DNA of 64,000 bases, from contig NZ_LZJR01000081.1 of NCBI RefSeq assembly GCF_001667925.1, positions 18,642-82,641 on the forward strand, in the 5' to 3' direction. The translations under genes and the position numbers were made by a program. Below, one piece after another: positions 9,264-18,230 of the stretch. Positions within the stretch are counted from its first letter, which is position 1. Each line of letters starts with the position of its first letter. The notes beneath the pieces are model-generated. The model made no database searches. It worked only from the letters and a program-made list of their open reading frames with translations, and had not been told where the DNA came from. Origin of the DNA: Mycobacterium sp. E2479 (GTDB lineage Bacteria > Actinomycetota > Actinomycetes > Mycobacteriales > Mycobacteriaceae).

Positions 9264-9650
9264 GTGAGCGTCTCTGACGACAGCCGCATCGCCGCGGCGC
9301 AGTCCTACATCGACGCGTTGGTCAGCCATGACGGTGATGCCGTTCCGTTCGCGGCGCACTGCACCCGCACCGAGCAGGGAATCAAGAACGGTTTCTCCGG
9401 AAATCACCTGCGACGCAGCCTTAATCGTGGAATCCAGTATCGGTTGCTCGCGGCCACGACACCGCCGGACTACCGCATCGACGGTGATGAGGTCCACGCG
9501 GCGTACCAGGTGCTGACCAAGGCGGCGTTCGGCGGCCGGCAACTCGCCGCACGTATCAACGAGACCTTCGTGATCCCCGCCGAAAGTTCAAGCGGGAGAG
9601 CCGAAATCCACCACATCGAAGTTCGCTTCCAACCGTACATTCAGCGCTAA
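9264..9650 (+). CDS. Small NTF2/SnoaL-like protein of unknown function
   Basis: A 128-aa reading frame starting at a GTG 23 nt after the fadA5 stop, without an obvious ribosome site. It begins with an N-terminal helix (RIAAAQSYIDALVSHDGDAV) and ends in a beta-rich region (EIHHIEVRFQPYIQR), the pattern of NTF2-like folds; delta-5-3-ketosteroid isomerase shares that fold. I do not recognise a specific family. In the M. tuberculosis order as I recall it, ddn follows fadA5 directly, so this gene would be extra. Probably co-transcribed with fadA5 and ddn. Confidence 0.72.
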   Translation: MSVSDDSRIAAAQSYIDALVSHDGDAVPFAAHCTRTEQGIKNGFSGNHLRRSLNRGIQYRLLAATTPPDYRIDGDEVHAAYQVLTKAAFGGRQLAARINETFVIPAESSSGRAEIHHIEVRFQPYIQR

Positions 9651-10112
<462 letters not shown>

Positions 10113-10151
10113 GTTTTCAACTCGTCCAGGTGGGGGAATCATCTGGGCACC

Positions 10152-10604
10152 ATGTCCGACCGCCGCTGGATTCGCAACTCACGCCCGATTGCCCTGCTGC
10201 TCAAATATTTCGCGCGCGCCCATATCTGGGTGTACCGACGAACCGACGGCAAGGTCGGGGCGAAGCTGCTGCGGTTCCCGGCGGCCCTGCTCACCACCAC
10301 CGGACGCAAGTCCGGCGAGCCGCGAACCACCGCGACGCTGTACCTGCGTGACGGCGAACGGGTGATCCTGCCCGCGACCTTCGGCGGGCGCGACGAACAT
10401 CCGTTGTGGTATCTCAACCTCAAAAAGAATCCCGAGGTGCGGCTGCAGATCCGAGCCCAGCGTCTGGACTTGGTCGCCCGCGACGCGACCGACGCTGAGC
10501 GCGAACGATATTGGCCCCGATTAACGCGAATGTACCCGCCCTATCGCAAGTACCGCGAGGCCGCAGACCGGGTCATCCCGCTGGTGGTGTGCGAACCGCG
10601 CTAG
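10152..10604 (+). CDS. Second Ddn-family F420-dependent protein (tandem paralogue)
   Basis: A 150-aa paralogue of the preceding gene, same length and order of motifs ([43 protein letters not shown]) but clearly diverged, especially in residues 1-45 and in the pocket (FGGRDEH for SRGGSDKH). It probably binds F420; its substrate is unknown. Its TAG shares the tetranucleotide CTAG with the stop of the convergent SDR gene. Confidence 0.87.
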   Translation: MSDRRWIRNSRPIALLLKYFARAHIWVYRRTDGKVGAKLLRFPAALLTTTGRKSGEPRTTATLYLRDGERVILPATFGGRDEHPLWYLNLKKNPEVRLQIRAQRLDLVARDATDAERERYWPRLTRMYPPYRKYREAADRVIPLVVCEPR

Positions 10605-11507
10605 GCGCCGTAGACGGGGACCGGCCGGCGCGCCTTGGCAAGCAGATCGGCGACGACGCGCCCCAGCTCCGCGGGATCCCACCGCGCGCCCTTGTCGATC
10701 TCGGGGCCGTGCGCCCAGCCCTCGGCGACCCGGATCTTGCCTCCCTCGACCTCGAACACCTTGCCGGTGACGTCGCGAGATTCGGCGCTGCCCAGCCAAA
10801 CCACCAGCGGTGAAACGTTTTCCGGGGCCATGGCGTCGAAGTCTTGGTCCTGCGTCGCCATCATCTCGGCGAACACCGTCTCGGTCATTACGGGTCCGGG
10901 CCGAAGGCGCGATGGCGTTGACGGTGACGCCGTAGCGACCCATCTCGGCCGCGGCGACCAGTGTCAGTGCCGCGATGCCGGCCTTGGCGGCGCTGTAGTT
11001 GCCCTGGCCCACGCTGCCCTGCAGGCCGGCACCCGAACTGGTGTTGATGATCCGGGCGTCTACGGTTTTGCCCTCTTTGGACAGCCCACGCCAGTACGAC
11101 GCGGCGTGGCGCATCATGGCGAAGTGCCCCTTCAGATGCACGGCGATCACGGCGTCAAACTCCTCCTCGCTGGTGTTCGCCATCATCCGGTCCCGCACGA
11201 TGCCGGCGTTGTTCACCAAAACGTCCAGACCGCCGAAGGTCTCGACCGCGGTCTGGATCAGGCTCGCCGCCTGGCCCCAATCCGCGACGTCGGATCCGTC
11301 GGCGACGGCTTCGCCACCGGCGGCGGTGATTTCGTCGACCACGCTCTGGGCGGCGCTGCCACCGCCGGCCGGTGAACCGTCCAGGCCCACCCCGATGTCG
11401 TTGACCACCACGCGCGCGCCTTCTTCGGCGAAGGCCAGCGCATGCGCGCGACCGATACCGCCGCCCGCTCCGGTGACGATGACGACGCGGCCGTCAACCA
11501 CTCCCAT
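10601..11507 (-). pseudogene. Short-chain dehydrogenase, Rv3548c orthologue, with a 1-nt frameshift
   Basis: The N-terminal frame starts at MGVVDGRVVIVTGAGGG (11507) and carries the SDR Rossmann motif, NNAG and the catalytic YSAAK. It runs to VNAIAPSARTR, then shifts. The rest of the protein (MTETVFAEMMATQDQD through RRPVPVYGA) continues in another frame from 10888. Removing one base at 10889 restores a 301-aa protein of the expected length and order. As given the gene is broken: either a sequencing error or a real recent mutation. An intact protein would have an extended C-terminus like hydroxysteroid/MFE-2-type SDRs. It belongs to the KstR2 (HIP) gene set; its exact step is not settled. Confidence 0.85.
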
Positions 11508-11523
11508 AGTTTTCTTGTCTCCT

Positions 11524-12318
11524 CTATTTGACCGCGCTTGCGGTCGTGGTGGACAGATAGTGCGGGGGCTCGCCGCCGCCGTGCACCTCGAGCGAGGCCC
11601 CGCTGATGTAGGACGCCAAGTCGGACGCCAAAAACGCTGCGGCCCAGCCGATATCTTCGGGCTTCGCCAGCCGGCCGAGAGGCACGTTCTTCGAGATCGC
11701 GGCGATGGAGTCGGGGTCGCCGTAGAACAATTCGGACTGCTCGGTCTCCACCATGCCGACCACACAAGAGTTCACCCGGACCTTCGGGCCCCACTCCACG
11801 GCAAGCGTCTGCGTGAGGCTTTCCAGGCCGGCCTTGGCCGCCCCATAGGCGCCGGTGCCCGGGGAGGGCCGGCGGCCGGACAGGCTGCAGATGTTGATGA
11901 TCGATCCGCCCTGCTGCTGGCTTTGCATGTGAGCATTTGCGTGCTGCGAAACCGACAGCGCGCCAATCAGATTGAGTTCGATGATCTTGCGGTTGAACTT
12001 GGCGCTGGACTCCGCGGTCAGCACGTAGGGTGACCCCCCGGCGTTGTTGACGACGATGTCGAGCCGACCGTGCCGCTCGATGATGGTGTCGATCAACCCC
12101 TTGACAGCGTCGTCGTCGCGGACGTCGCAGGAGTGGAACTCATACGGCAACCCCTCGACCGACCGCCGCGCACAGGTTACGACGGTGGCGCCCTGCTCGG
12201 CGAAAACGGAGCTGACGCCGGAACCCACCCCGCGAACACCGCCGGTGACGAGAACCACCCGCCCGGCCAGCCCCAAGTTGATGGCTTCAAATGGGGGGCA
12301 TGCTTCGGCGCGAGTCAC
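11524..12318 (-). CDS. Short-chain dehydrogenase/reductase, Rv3549c orthologue
   Basis: A 264-aa classical SDR. Cofactor motif VTGGVRGVGSG at the N-terminus, NNAGG, and the catalytic YGAAK are present; the C-terminus ends HGGGEPPHYLS. First gene of a leftward pair with the Rv3548c-type SDR (16-nt gap). The GTG at 12318 lies 6 nt behind a TANNNT -10 and a KstR2 operator, so it is probably leaderless and KstR2-repressed. A role in C/D-ring catabolism is inferred from regulon membership; the substrate is unknown. Confidence 0.88.
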   Translation of the reverse strand: MTRAEACPPFEAINLGLAGRVVLVTGGVRGVGSGVSSVFAEQGATVVTCARRSVEGLPYEFHSCDVRDDDAVKGLIDTIIERHGRLDIVVNNAGGSPYVLTAESSAKFNRKIIELNLIGALSVSQHANAHMQSQQQGGSIINICSLSGRRPSPGTGAYGAAKAGLESLTQTLAVEWGPKVRVNSCVVGMVETEQSELFYGDPDSIAAISKNVPLGRLAKPEDIGWAAAFLASDLASYISGASLEVHGGGEPPHYLSTTTASAVK

Positions 12319-12324
12319 TGTGCT

Positions 12325-12347
12325 AGCGTACCAAGCAAGTGCTTGCT
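12325..12347 (-). promoter_or_regulatory. KstR2 operator with -10 of the SDR pair
   Basis: AGCAAGTGCTTGCT at 12334-12347 fits the KstR2 motif AnCAAGnnCTTGnT. On the minus strand it is followed after 3 bp by TACGCT (12330-12325) and after 6 more nt by the GTG of the SDR gene. The same operator lies about 32 bp upstream of the rightward echA20 operon and probably represses both. Confidence 0.82.
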
Positions 12348-12378
12348 TAGGTAGTTACCCCCACAAGGAAGTGGCACC

Positions 12379-13137
12379 TTGCCCATCACATCCACCGTCA
12401 CCGAACCGGGCATCGTCGCGGTCACCGTCGACTTCCCGCCCGTCAACGCCATCCCGTCGCGCGGCTGGTTCGAACTCGCCGATGCCATCACCGCCGCCGG
12501 CCAAGATCCCAAGACCCACGTGGTGATCCTGCGCGCCGAGGGCCGGGGCTTCAACGCCGGGGTCGACATCAAGGAGATGCAGCGCACCGAGGGATTCACC
12601 GCCCTGATCGACGCCAACCGCGGCTGCTTCGCCGCGTTCCGCGCGGTCTACGAGTGCGCGGTCCCCGTTGTCGCCGCGGTGAACGGATTCTGCGTCGGCG
12701 GCGGCATCGGGCTGGTCGGCAACTCCGATGTGATCGTGGCGTCCGACGACGCCACCTTCGGGCTGCCCGAAGTGGAGCGCGGGGCGCTCGGCGCGGCGAC
12801 GCACCTGTCGCGCCTGGTTCCCCAGCACATGATGCGGCGGCTGTTCTTCACCGCCGCCACCGTGGACGCCGCCACCCTGCACCACTTCGGTTCGGTGCAC
12901 GAGGTGGTGCCGCGCGACGAGCTCGACGAGGCCGCCCTACGGGTCGCGCGCGACATCGCCGCCAAGGACACCCGTGTCATTCGGGCGGCCAAAGAGGCGC
13001 TGAATTTGATCGACGTGCAACGGGTCAACTCGAGTTACCGCATGGAGCAGGGCTTTACGTTCGAACTCAACCTGGCCGGAGTGTCCGACGAGCACCGCGA
13101 CGCCTTCGCCGGTACGACGAAGGGCGAGAAGGCTTAG
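12379..13137 (+). CDS. echA20: Enoyl-CoA hydratase-family ring hydrolase EchA20
   Basis: A 252-aa crotonase-fold protein. In M. tuberculosis EchA20 hydrolytically opens the last D ring of the steroid in the HIP pathway, ahead of IpdAB. The crotonase oxyanion segments are GRGFNAGVDIKEM and VNGFCVGGGIGLVGNSDVIVA. I use the TTG at 12379, placed 8-9 nt behind an AAGGAAG ribosome site. First gene of the echA20-ipdA-ipdB-ipdC operon under a KstR2 operator. Confidence 0.92.
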   Translation: MPITSTVTEPGIVAVTVDFPPVNAIPSRGWFELADAITAAGQDPKTHVVILRAEGRGFNAGVDIKEMQRTEGFTALIDANRGCFAAFRAVYECAVPVVAAVNGFCVGGGIGLVGNSDVIVASDDATFGLPEVERGALGAATHLSRLVPQHMMRRLFFTAATVDAATLHHFGSVHEVVPRDELDEAALRVARDIAAKDTRVIRAAKEALNLIDVQRVNSSYRMEQGFTFELNLAGVSDEHRDAFAGTTKGEKA

Positions 13138-13184
13138 CCGCCGACGACGATGCAGAGCGAAGCGATGATTAGGAGCGGCGAATA

Positions 13185-14065
<881 letters not shown>

Positions 14066-14069
<4 letters not shown>

Positions 14070-14818
14070 GCGGCGACGCGATCACGCGACCCGAAATCTG
14101 CGCGGTCGCCTGCGCCGAATTGTTCAGGGACGCCGGCGAGATCATGGTCAGCCCGATGACGAACATGGCCTCGGTCGGGGCTCGATTGGCCCGCTTGACC
14201 TTCTCGCCGGACATCCTGCTGACCGATGGCGAGGCCCAGCTGCTGGCCGAGACCCCCGCCCTGGGCGTGTCCGCACCCGTCGAGGGCTGGATGCCGTTCG
14301 GCCGGGTCTTCGAAACCCTGGCCTGGGGCCGGCGGCACGTGGTGATGGGCGCCAATCAGGTTGACCGCTTTGGCAATCAGAACATCTCGGCTCTGGGTCC
14401 GTTGCGGCAGCCCAAACGCCAGATGTTCGGTGTCCGCGGCGCGCCCGGCAATGCCATCAACCACGCGACCAGCTACTGGGTGGGCAACCATTCCAAGCGG
14501 GTGTTCTGCGAAAAGGTCGACATCGTCTGCGGGGTAGGCTGGGACAACGTCGACCCCGACAACCCGGCGTTCCGCTTCGCCAACACGTATCGGGTGGTGT
14601 CCAACCTCGGCGTGTTCGACTTCGGCGGGCCCGAGCACACCATGCGGGCGGTGTCCCTGCATCCCGGCGTCACTGCCGGCGAGGTCGCCGAGAACACCTC
14701 GTTCGAGGTCCACGGCCTGGACGGCGCCGCGGATACCAGACTCCCGACCGACGACGAGCTGCGCCTGATCCGCGAGGTCATCGACCCGAAGGCGCTGCGC
14801 GACAGAGAGATCCGTTGA
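14066..14818 (+). CDS. ipdB: IpdB, beta subunit of the COCHEA-CoA ring-opening hydrolase
   Basis: A 250-aa partner of IpdA with the beta-type CoA-transferase fold. I start at the ATG of the ATGA overlap (14066); the frame runs 29 codons further upstream only inside ipdA. Ends TGATG with ipdC. Subunit pairing, order and length match the M. tuberculosis genes Rv3551-Rv3552. Confidence 0.92.
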
Positions 14819-15891
14819 TGAAGCTGCGCACGCCGCTGACCGAGCTGGTCGGTGTCGAGCACCCGGTGGTTCAAACCGGCATGGGCTGGGTGGCCGGCGC
14901 ACGGCTGGTGTCGGCCACCGCCAACGCCGGCGGACTGGGCATCCTGGCCTCGGCCACCATGACGCTGGACGAACTGGCGACGGCCATCGGCAAGGTCAAG
15001 TCCGCCACCGACAAACCGTTCGGTGTGAACATCCGCGCCGATGCCGCCGACGCCGGCGACCGCGTCGACCTGATGATCCGCGAAGGCGTCAAGGTGGCGT
15101 CCTTCGCCCTGGCCCCTAAGCAGGAACTCATCGCCCAGCTGAAAGATGCTGGTGCAGTGGTGATTCCGTCGATCGGCGCGGCCAAGCACGCCCGCAAGGT
15201 GGTCGGCTGGGGCGCCGACGCGATGATTGTGCAGGGCGGCGAGGGCGGTGGCCACACCGGCCCCGTCGCCACGACCTTGCTTTTGCCCTCGGTCCTGGAT
15301 GCCGTGCAGGGCAGCGGGATTCCGGTGATCGCCGCCGGTGGTTTCTTCGATGGTCGCGGCCTTGCGGCCGCATTGAGTTACGGTGCCGCCGGCGTGGCGA
15401 TGGGCACTCGCTTCCTGCTCACCTCGGATTCGACCGTGCCCGATGCGGTGAAACGCCGCTACCTCGAGTCGGCGTTGGACGGCACGGTCGTCACGACCCG
15501 TGTGGACGGCATGCCGCACCGGGTGCTGCGCACCGGCCTGGTCGAGAAGCTGGAAGGCGGTTCGCCGGTGCGTGGCCTCACCGCGGCCGTGCGCAATGCC
15601 GCCAAGTTCAAGCACATGTCGCAGATGACCTGGCGGTCGATGATCAGCGACGGCCTGGCGATGCGCCGCGGCAAAGAACTGACGTGGTCGCAGGTGGTCA
15701 TGGCGGCCAACACGCCAATGCTGTTGAAGGCCGGCTTGGTTGACGGCAACACCGAGGCCGGCGTGCTGGCTTCCGGACAGGTAGCCGGCATTCTCGAGGA
15801 CCTGCCGTCGTGCGCCGAGCTGATCGAGACCGTCGTGCGCGACGCGGTCAAGCACCTGCAGGCGGCATCCGGACTGATCGAGGGGGCGTAG
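14818..15891 (+). CDS. ipdC: IpdC, flavin-dependent reductase of the nitronate monooxygenase family
   Basis: A 357-aa FMN TIM-barrel protein. IpdC reduces the unsaturated HIEC-CoA-type intermediate in C/D-ring catabolism. Family marks are PVVQTGMGWVAGARLVSA at the N-terminus and the phosphate-binding GGFFDGRGLAAAL with GAAGVAMGTRFL. The ATG at 14818 overlaps the ipdB stop (TGATG); a TTG one codon earlier is also open. Last gene of the operon: M. tuberculosis has fdxB after it, which is not here. Confidence 0.92.
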   Translation: MKLRTPLTELVGVEHPVVQTGMGWVAGARLVSATANAGGLGILASATMTLDELATAIGKVKSATDKPFGVNIRADAADAGDRVDLMIREGVKVASFALAPKQELIAQLKDAGAVVIPSIGAAKHARKVVGWGADAMIVQGGEGGGHTGPVATTLLLPSVLDAVQGSGIPVIAAGGFFDGRGLAAALSYGAAGVAMGTRFLLTSDSTVPDAVKRRYLESALDGTVVTTRVDGMPHRVLRTGLVEKLEGGSPVRGLTAAVRNAAKFKHMSQMTWRSMISDGLAMRRGKELTWSQVVMAANTPMLLKAGLVDGNTEAGVLASGQVAGILEDLPSCAELIETVVRDAVKHLQAASGLIEGA

Positions 15892-16082
15892 CCGCCGGAT
15901 CGCGTTGGCGGCCAATCTTCGGCGACCTCAGCGCCGCGGAAACCTGCCGTGGTCAGAGCGGTGACCAACCAGCGGCAACGCCCTGATCAGCCGACAGTCA
16001 ATCAACCGCGGCGGATTCCGTGTGATTGGTGGTCAAGTGCGATCTGGCGCGCCACTAATTTGCGAAGACAGGAGCCCGGGGA

Positions 16083-16211
16083 ATGTCGATCGTTATGCAG
16101 CCCGACGACCCCATCGCCACACCCGTCAGCACTGCGGCCGCTGCAATAGCTTTCAGTATCTTCTTGGTGCTCTTCGTCCTCATCGGTCACACCTTTCTGA
16201 TGGTGAACTGA
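16083..16211 (+). CDS. 42-aa single-pass membrane peptide, unknown
   Basis: A short gene starting ATG at 16083 behind an AGGAG ribosome site and ending TGA at 16209-16211. A polar N-terminus (MSIVMQPDDPIATPVS) leads into one hydrophobic helix (AAAAIAFSIFLVLFVLIG) and a short tail HTFLMVN. An intrinsic-terminator-like hairpin follows directly after the stop, which supports a real, separately ended gene. I recognise no family. Neighbours are ipdC upstream and a convergent DUF2795 gene downstream. Confidence 0.62.
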   Translation: MSIVMQPDDPIATPVSTAAAAIAFSIFLVLFVLIGHTFLMVN

Positions 16212-16234
16212 CGGCGGCAGGCTAACTGCCGCCG
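16212..16234 (+). terminator. Hairpin after the 42-aa peptide gene
   Basis: CGGCGGCAG at 16212-16220 and CTGCCGCCG at 16226-16234 form a perfect 9-bp stem with a 5-nt loop, immediately behind the TGA. There is no U-run directly after it, as is common for mycobacterial terminators. Confidence 0.65.
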
Positions 16235-16355
16235 GCTAACCGATGCTATCGCCGTCTTTTGACACGTGTGGAATATTGCGTAAAACGGCTGGAGATCTTT
16301 GTTGCCGACTCGAAATGCCCATTAATGAGTGCCGTTACTCTTTAGTTTTCATTCC

Positions 16356-16595
16356 TCAGCACTGTGTTATTCGAACGCTGGTTTGTGCGAGGACTTGAGA
16401 GGCGTTGGCGTAGGTTATCGACGGAATGGTGCGCAGGGAGTCGGCGGCTTGCTCATCACACCGGTCGCTGAGCGCGGCAACCAGTAGATCATCCTTGCTG
16501 GCTGGAAATCGGACACCTTCGAGGCACCTGCGAAGCTGGCGCTCGGTAGTCGATTCGGTTATCGCTTCGGGTTTTTCTTCTGTTGGTAAAACCAT
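16356..16595 (-). CDS. DUF2795 domain protein
   Basis: A 79-aa protein. Residues about 19-70 (RQLRRCLEGVRFPASKDDLL, then LRTIPSITYANASQVLA) fit the DUF2795 pattern, a small helical domain common in actinobacteria with no established function. A GGAAGGAA ribosome site precedes the ATG at about 10 nt. It is convergent with the 42-aa gene and divergent from the SatD pair. Base composition around it is lower in G+C than the flanking catabolic genes, suggesting accessory DNA. Confidence 0.75.
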   Translation of the reverse strand: MVLPTEEKPEAITESTTERQLRRCLEGVRFPASKDDLLVAALSDRCDEQAADSLRTIPSITYANASQVLAQTSVRITQC

Positions 16596-16797
16596 CGCTG
16601 TAGGGGTTCCTTCCGTGTTCGGGGGCCGGATGCCCGGTGCAATGCCGACTAAACGACGAGTGCTGTGTTGGTCGCGTCACTGCAAGGGGTGGTCCGCGCT
16701 GTGTTTCACCTGCCGTATTCGCCGTCGCTTTCTCCGCGCCGCCGGGGATCCTCGCGCGGTCGTGGGACTCTCTGCTTTATGGGCGGATGGTAAAGCC

Positions 16798-16830
16798 TAT
16801 AGCTAAATTTGCAGATATTTAAGCTATACT
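16798..16830 (+). promoter_or_regulatory. Leaderless promoter with inverted repeat before the SatD-like gene
   Basis: TATAGCTAAAT (16798-16808) and ATTTAAGCTATA (16817-16828) form an imperfect inverted repeat. The -10 hexamer TATACT (16825-16830) lies in the right arm and the ATG follows after exactly 6 nt, predicting a leaderless transcript. A protein bound to the repeat would block the -10. The 16596-16836 gap is otherwise empty. Confidence 0.65.
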
Positions 16831-16836
16831 CTTCAA

Positions 16837-17484
16837 ATGCGTGGGATGAAGCAACATTCTTCACCCCGGGCGACCCTGATTGGTGACGTCGTCGGTTCCC
16901 GGCACGCCGCCGACCGCTCGGAGTTGCACCGGGTCGTAGCGCGCGCCCTGCGGCAGGTCGCAGACGATGCGATCGACCCGCCGGCATTCACCGTCGGCGA
17001 CGAATTTCAGGGCAGCTACCCGACCGTCGGCACCGCAATCGATGCCGCCCTGACGCTGCGGCTGGCCGTCGGGCCCGAAGTCGATGTCCGGTTCGGCGTC
17101 GGCTGGGGCGCGATCACCATCCTCGATGCCGATACGGGCATCCAGGACGGACCGGGCTGGTGGTCCGCCCGGAGTGCCATTCAGCAGACCGCGGACGCTC
17201 AGCGGCAGCCCGGCTTCGCGCTGGTACGTACCACGTTCCGGGCGGACGGCGACACACGCGGCGACGCCGGCGCGGTCAACGCGGCCCTGCTTTGTCGGGA
17301 CCATCTGCTTGGATCGCTCGATGAGAGATCGTTGCGGATTGTGAGGGGGTTGATGACCGGCCGGACCAAAAAGGAGCTCGCCGCGGACGAGGGGATCAGC
17401 CCGTCGGCGGTTTCCCAGCGCGCCAGCCGCGACGGCTTGGATCTGATTGTTCTTGCCAGCCGATACCTTCGGAGCCTGCCGTGA
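16837..17484 (+). CDS. SatD-like protein with C-terminal HTH
   Basis: A 215-aa protein of the SatD type. The opening motif ATLIGDVVGSR is characteristic, and VGDEFQGSYPTVG follows. SatD proteins are linked to acid stress in streptococci, but their biochemistry is unclear. The last 45 residues (RTKKELAADEGISPSAVSQR) read as a helix-turn-helix, so self-regulation through the inverted repeat over its own -10 is plausible. Overlaps the downstream membrane-protein gene by GTGA. Confidence 0.75.
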   Translation: MRGMKQHSSPRATLIGDVVGSRHAADRSELHRVVARALRQVADDAIDPPAFTVGDEFQGSYPTVGTAIDAALTLRLAVGPEVDVRFGVGWGAITILDADTGIQDGPGWWSARSAIQQTADAQRQPGFALVRTTFRADGDTRGDAGAVNAALLCRDHLLGSLDERSLRIVRGLMTGRTKKELAADEGISPSAVSQRASRDGLDLIVLASRYLRSLP

Positions 17485-18221
17485 GCGCCATCGCGGTCTT
17501 GTTCATCGCGTTCGGCGTCGCCGATCTCTGCCGGCGAGCGACCCGCGCGGTCTGGCCGGCGCTGTTGATCGGGCCGGTCGTGGTACTGGCGTGCGCGGCG
17601 CTGGGCGCGTTGTGGCATGTGGGCGACATCGCTTTACTCGTGCTGGCGGCCGTCGCGGTCATTGCGTGGGAATGGCTATGTGCGCTAAGCGAACGCACTG
17701 GCACCGCGCAAGGCGCGCCCTTGGCCGTTTTCGGCTCCGCCATTGGGCTGCTGGCGGTGATGTCGGGGTGGTCGTCACCGGCCGATGGCGCCGTGGCGCG
17801 GTGGTCGGCCTGGGTTCACCTGCCTCTGAGCCACGTCGCGCCCACCCGCCTGCTGATGCTCGTCGGCGTGGTCCTGGTTCAATTCGCCACCGCAAATCAA
17901 TTGGTGCGCTTGGTGCTTGGCTCGGTGGGCGCGGTGCGGCCGGCCGGTGAGCCGCAGCCGTCGGACCGGCTCAAGGGCGGCAGACTGCTGGGACCGATGG
18001 AGCGCCTGCTAATCCTGAGCCTCGGCGTCGGGGGGCAGGTGGCCGCCGCCAGCGCCGTCGTCGCCGCCAAGGGCATCATCAGGTTTCCGGAGTTGAACGC
18101 TCAAACGAACCGCAACGGCGGCGTCGGTATCGACGAGGTGACCGAGTACTTCCTCGTCGGCAGCTTCACCAGTTGGTTGCTCGCCCTGGGCGGCATCGGT
18201 CTGGTTGCGGCTATCCGCTGA
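17481..18221 (+). CDS. Polytopic membrane protein paired with the SatD-like gene
   Basis: A 246-aa protein with about five or six hydrophobic helices (for example ALLIGPVVVLACAALGALW, IALLVLAAVAVIAWEWLCAL, FTSWLLALGGIGLVAAI). A polar central loop (PSDRLKGGRLLGPMERLLIL) separates two blocks. GTG start overlapping the satD stop indicates a coupled pair. SatD-type genes often sit beside a membrane protein. Function unknown; the SatD part may be its cytosolic partner or regulator. Confidence 0.72.
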   Translation: MSAIAVLFIAFGVADLCRRATRAVWPALLIGPVVVLACAALGALWHVGDIALLVLAAVAVIAWEWLCALSERTGTAQGAPLAVFGSAIGLLAVMSGWSSPADGAVARWSAWVHLPLSHVAPTRLLMLVGVVLVQFATANQLVRLVLGSVGAVRPAGEPQPSDRLKGGRLLGPMERLLILSLGVGGQVAAASAVVAAKGIIRFPELNAQTNRNGGVGIDEVTEYFLVGSFTSWLLALGGIGLVAAIR

Positions 18222-18230
18222 GCGGCCGGG

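Noticed and set aside
10521..11765. 414-aa SDR frame
   Set aside because: Its C-terminal part after VNAIAPSARTR is out-of-frame translation beyond the frameshift, and its N-terminal 86 codons are a shadow of the neighbouring SDR.
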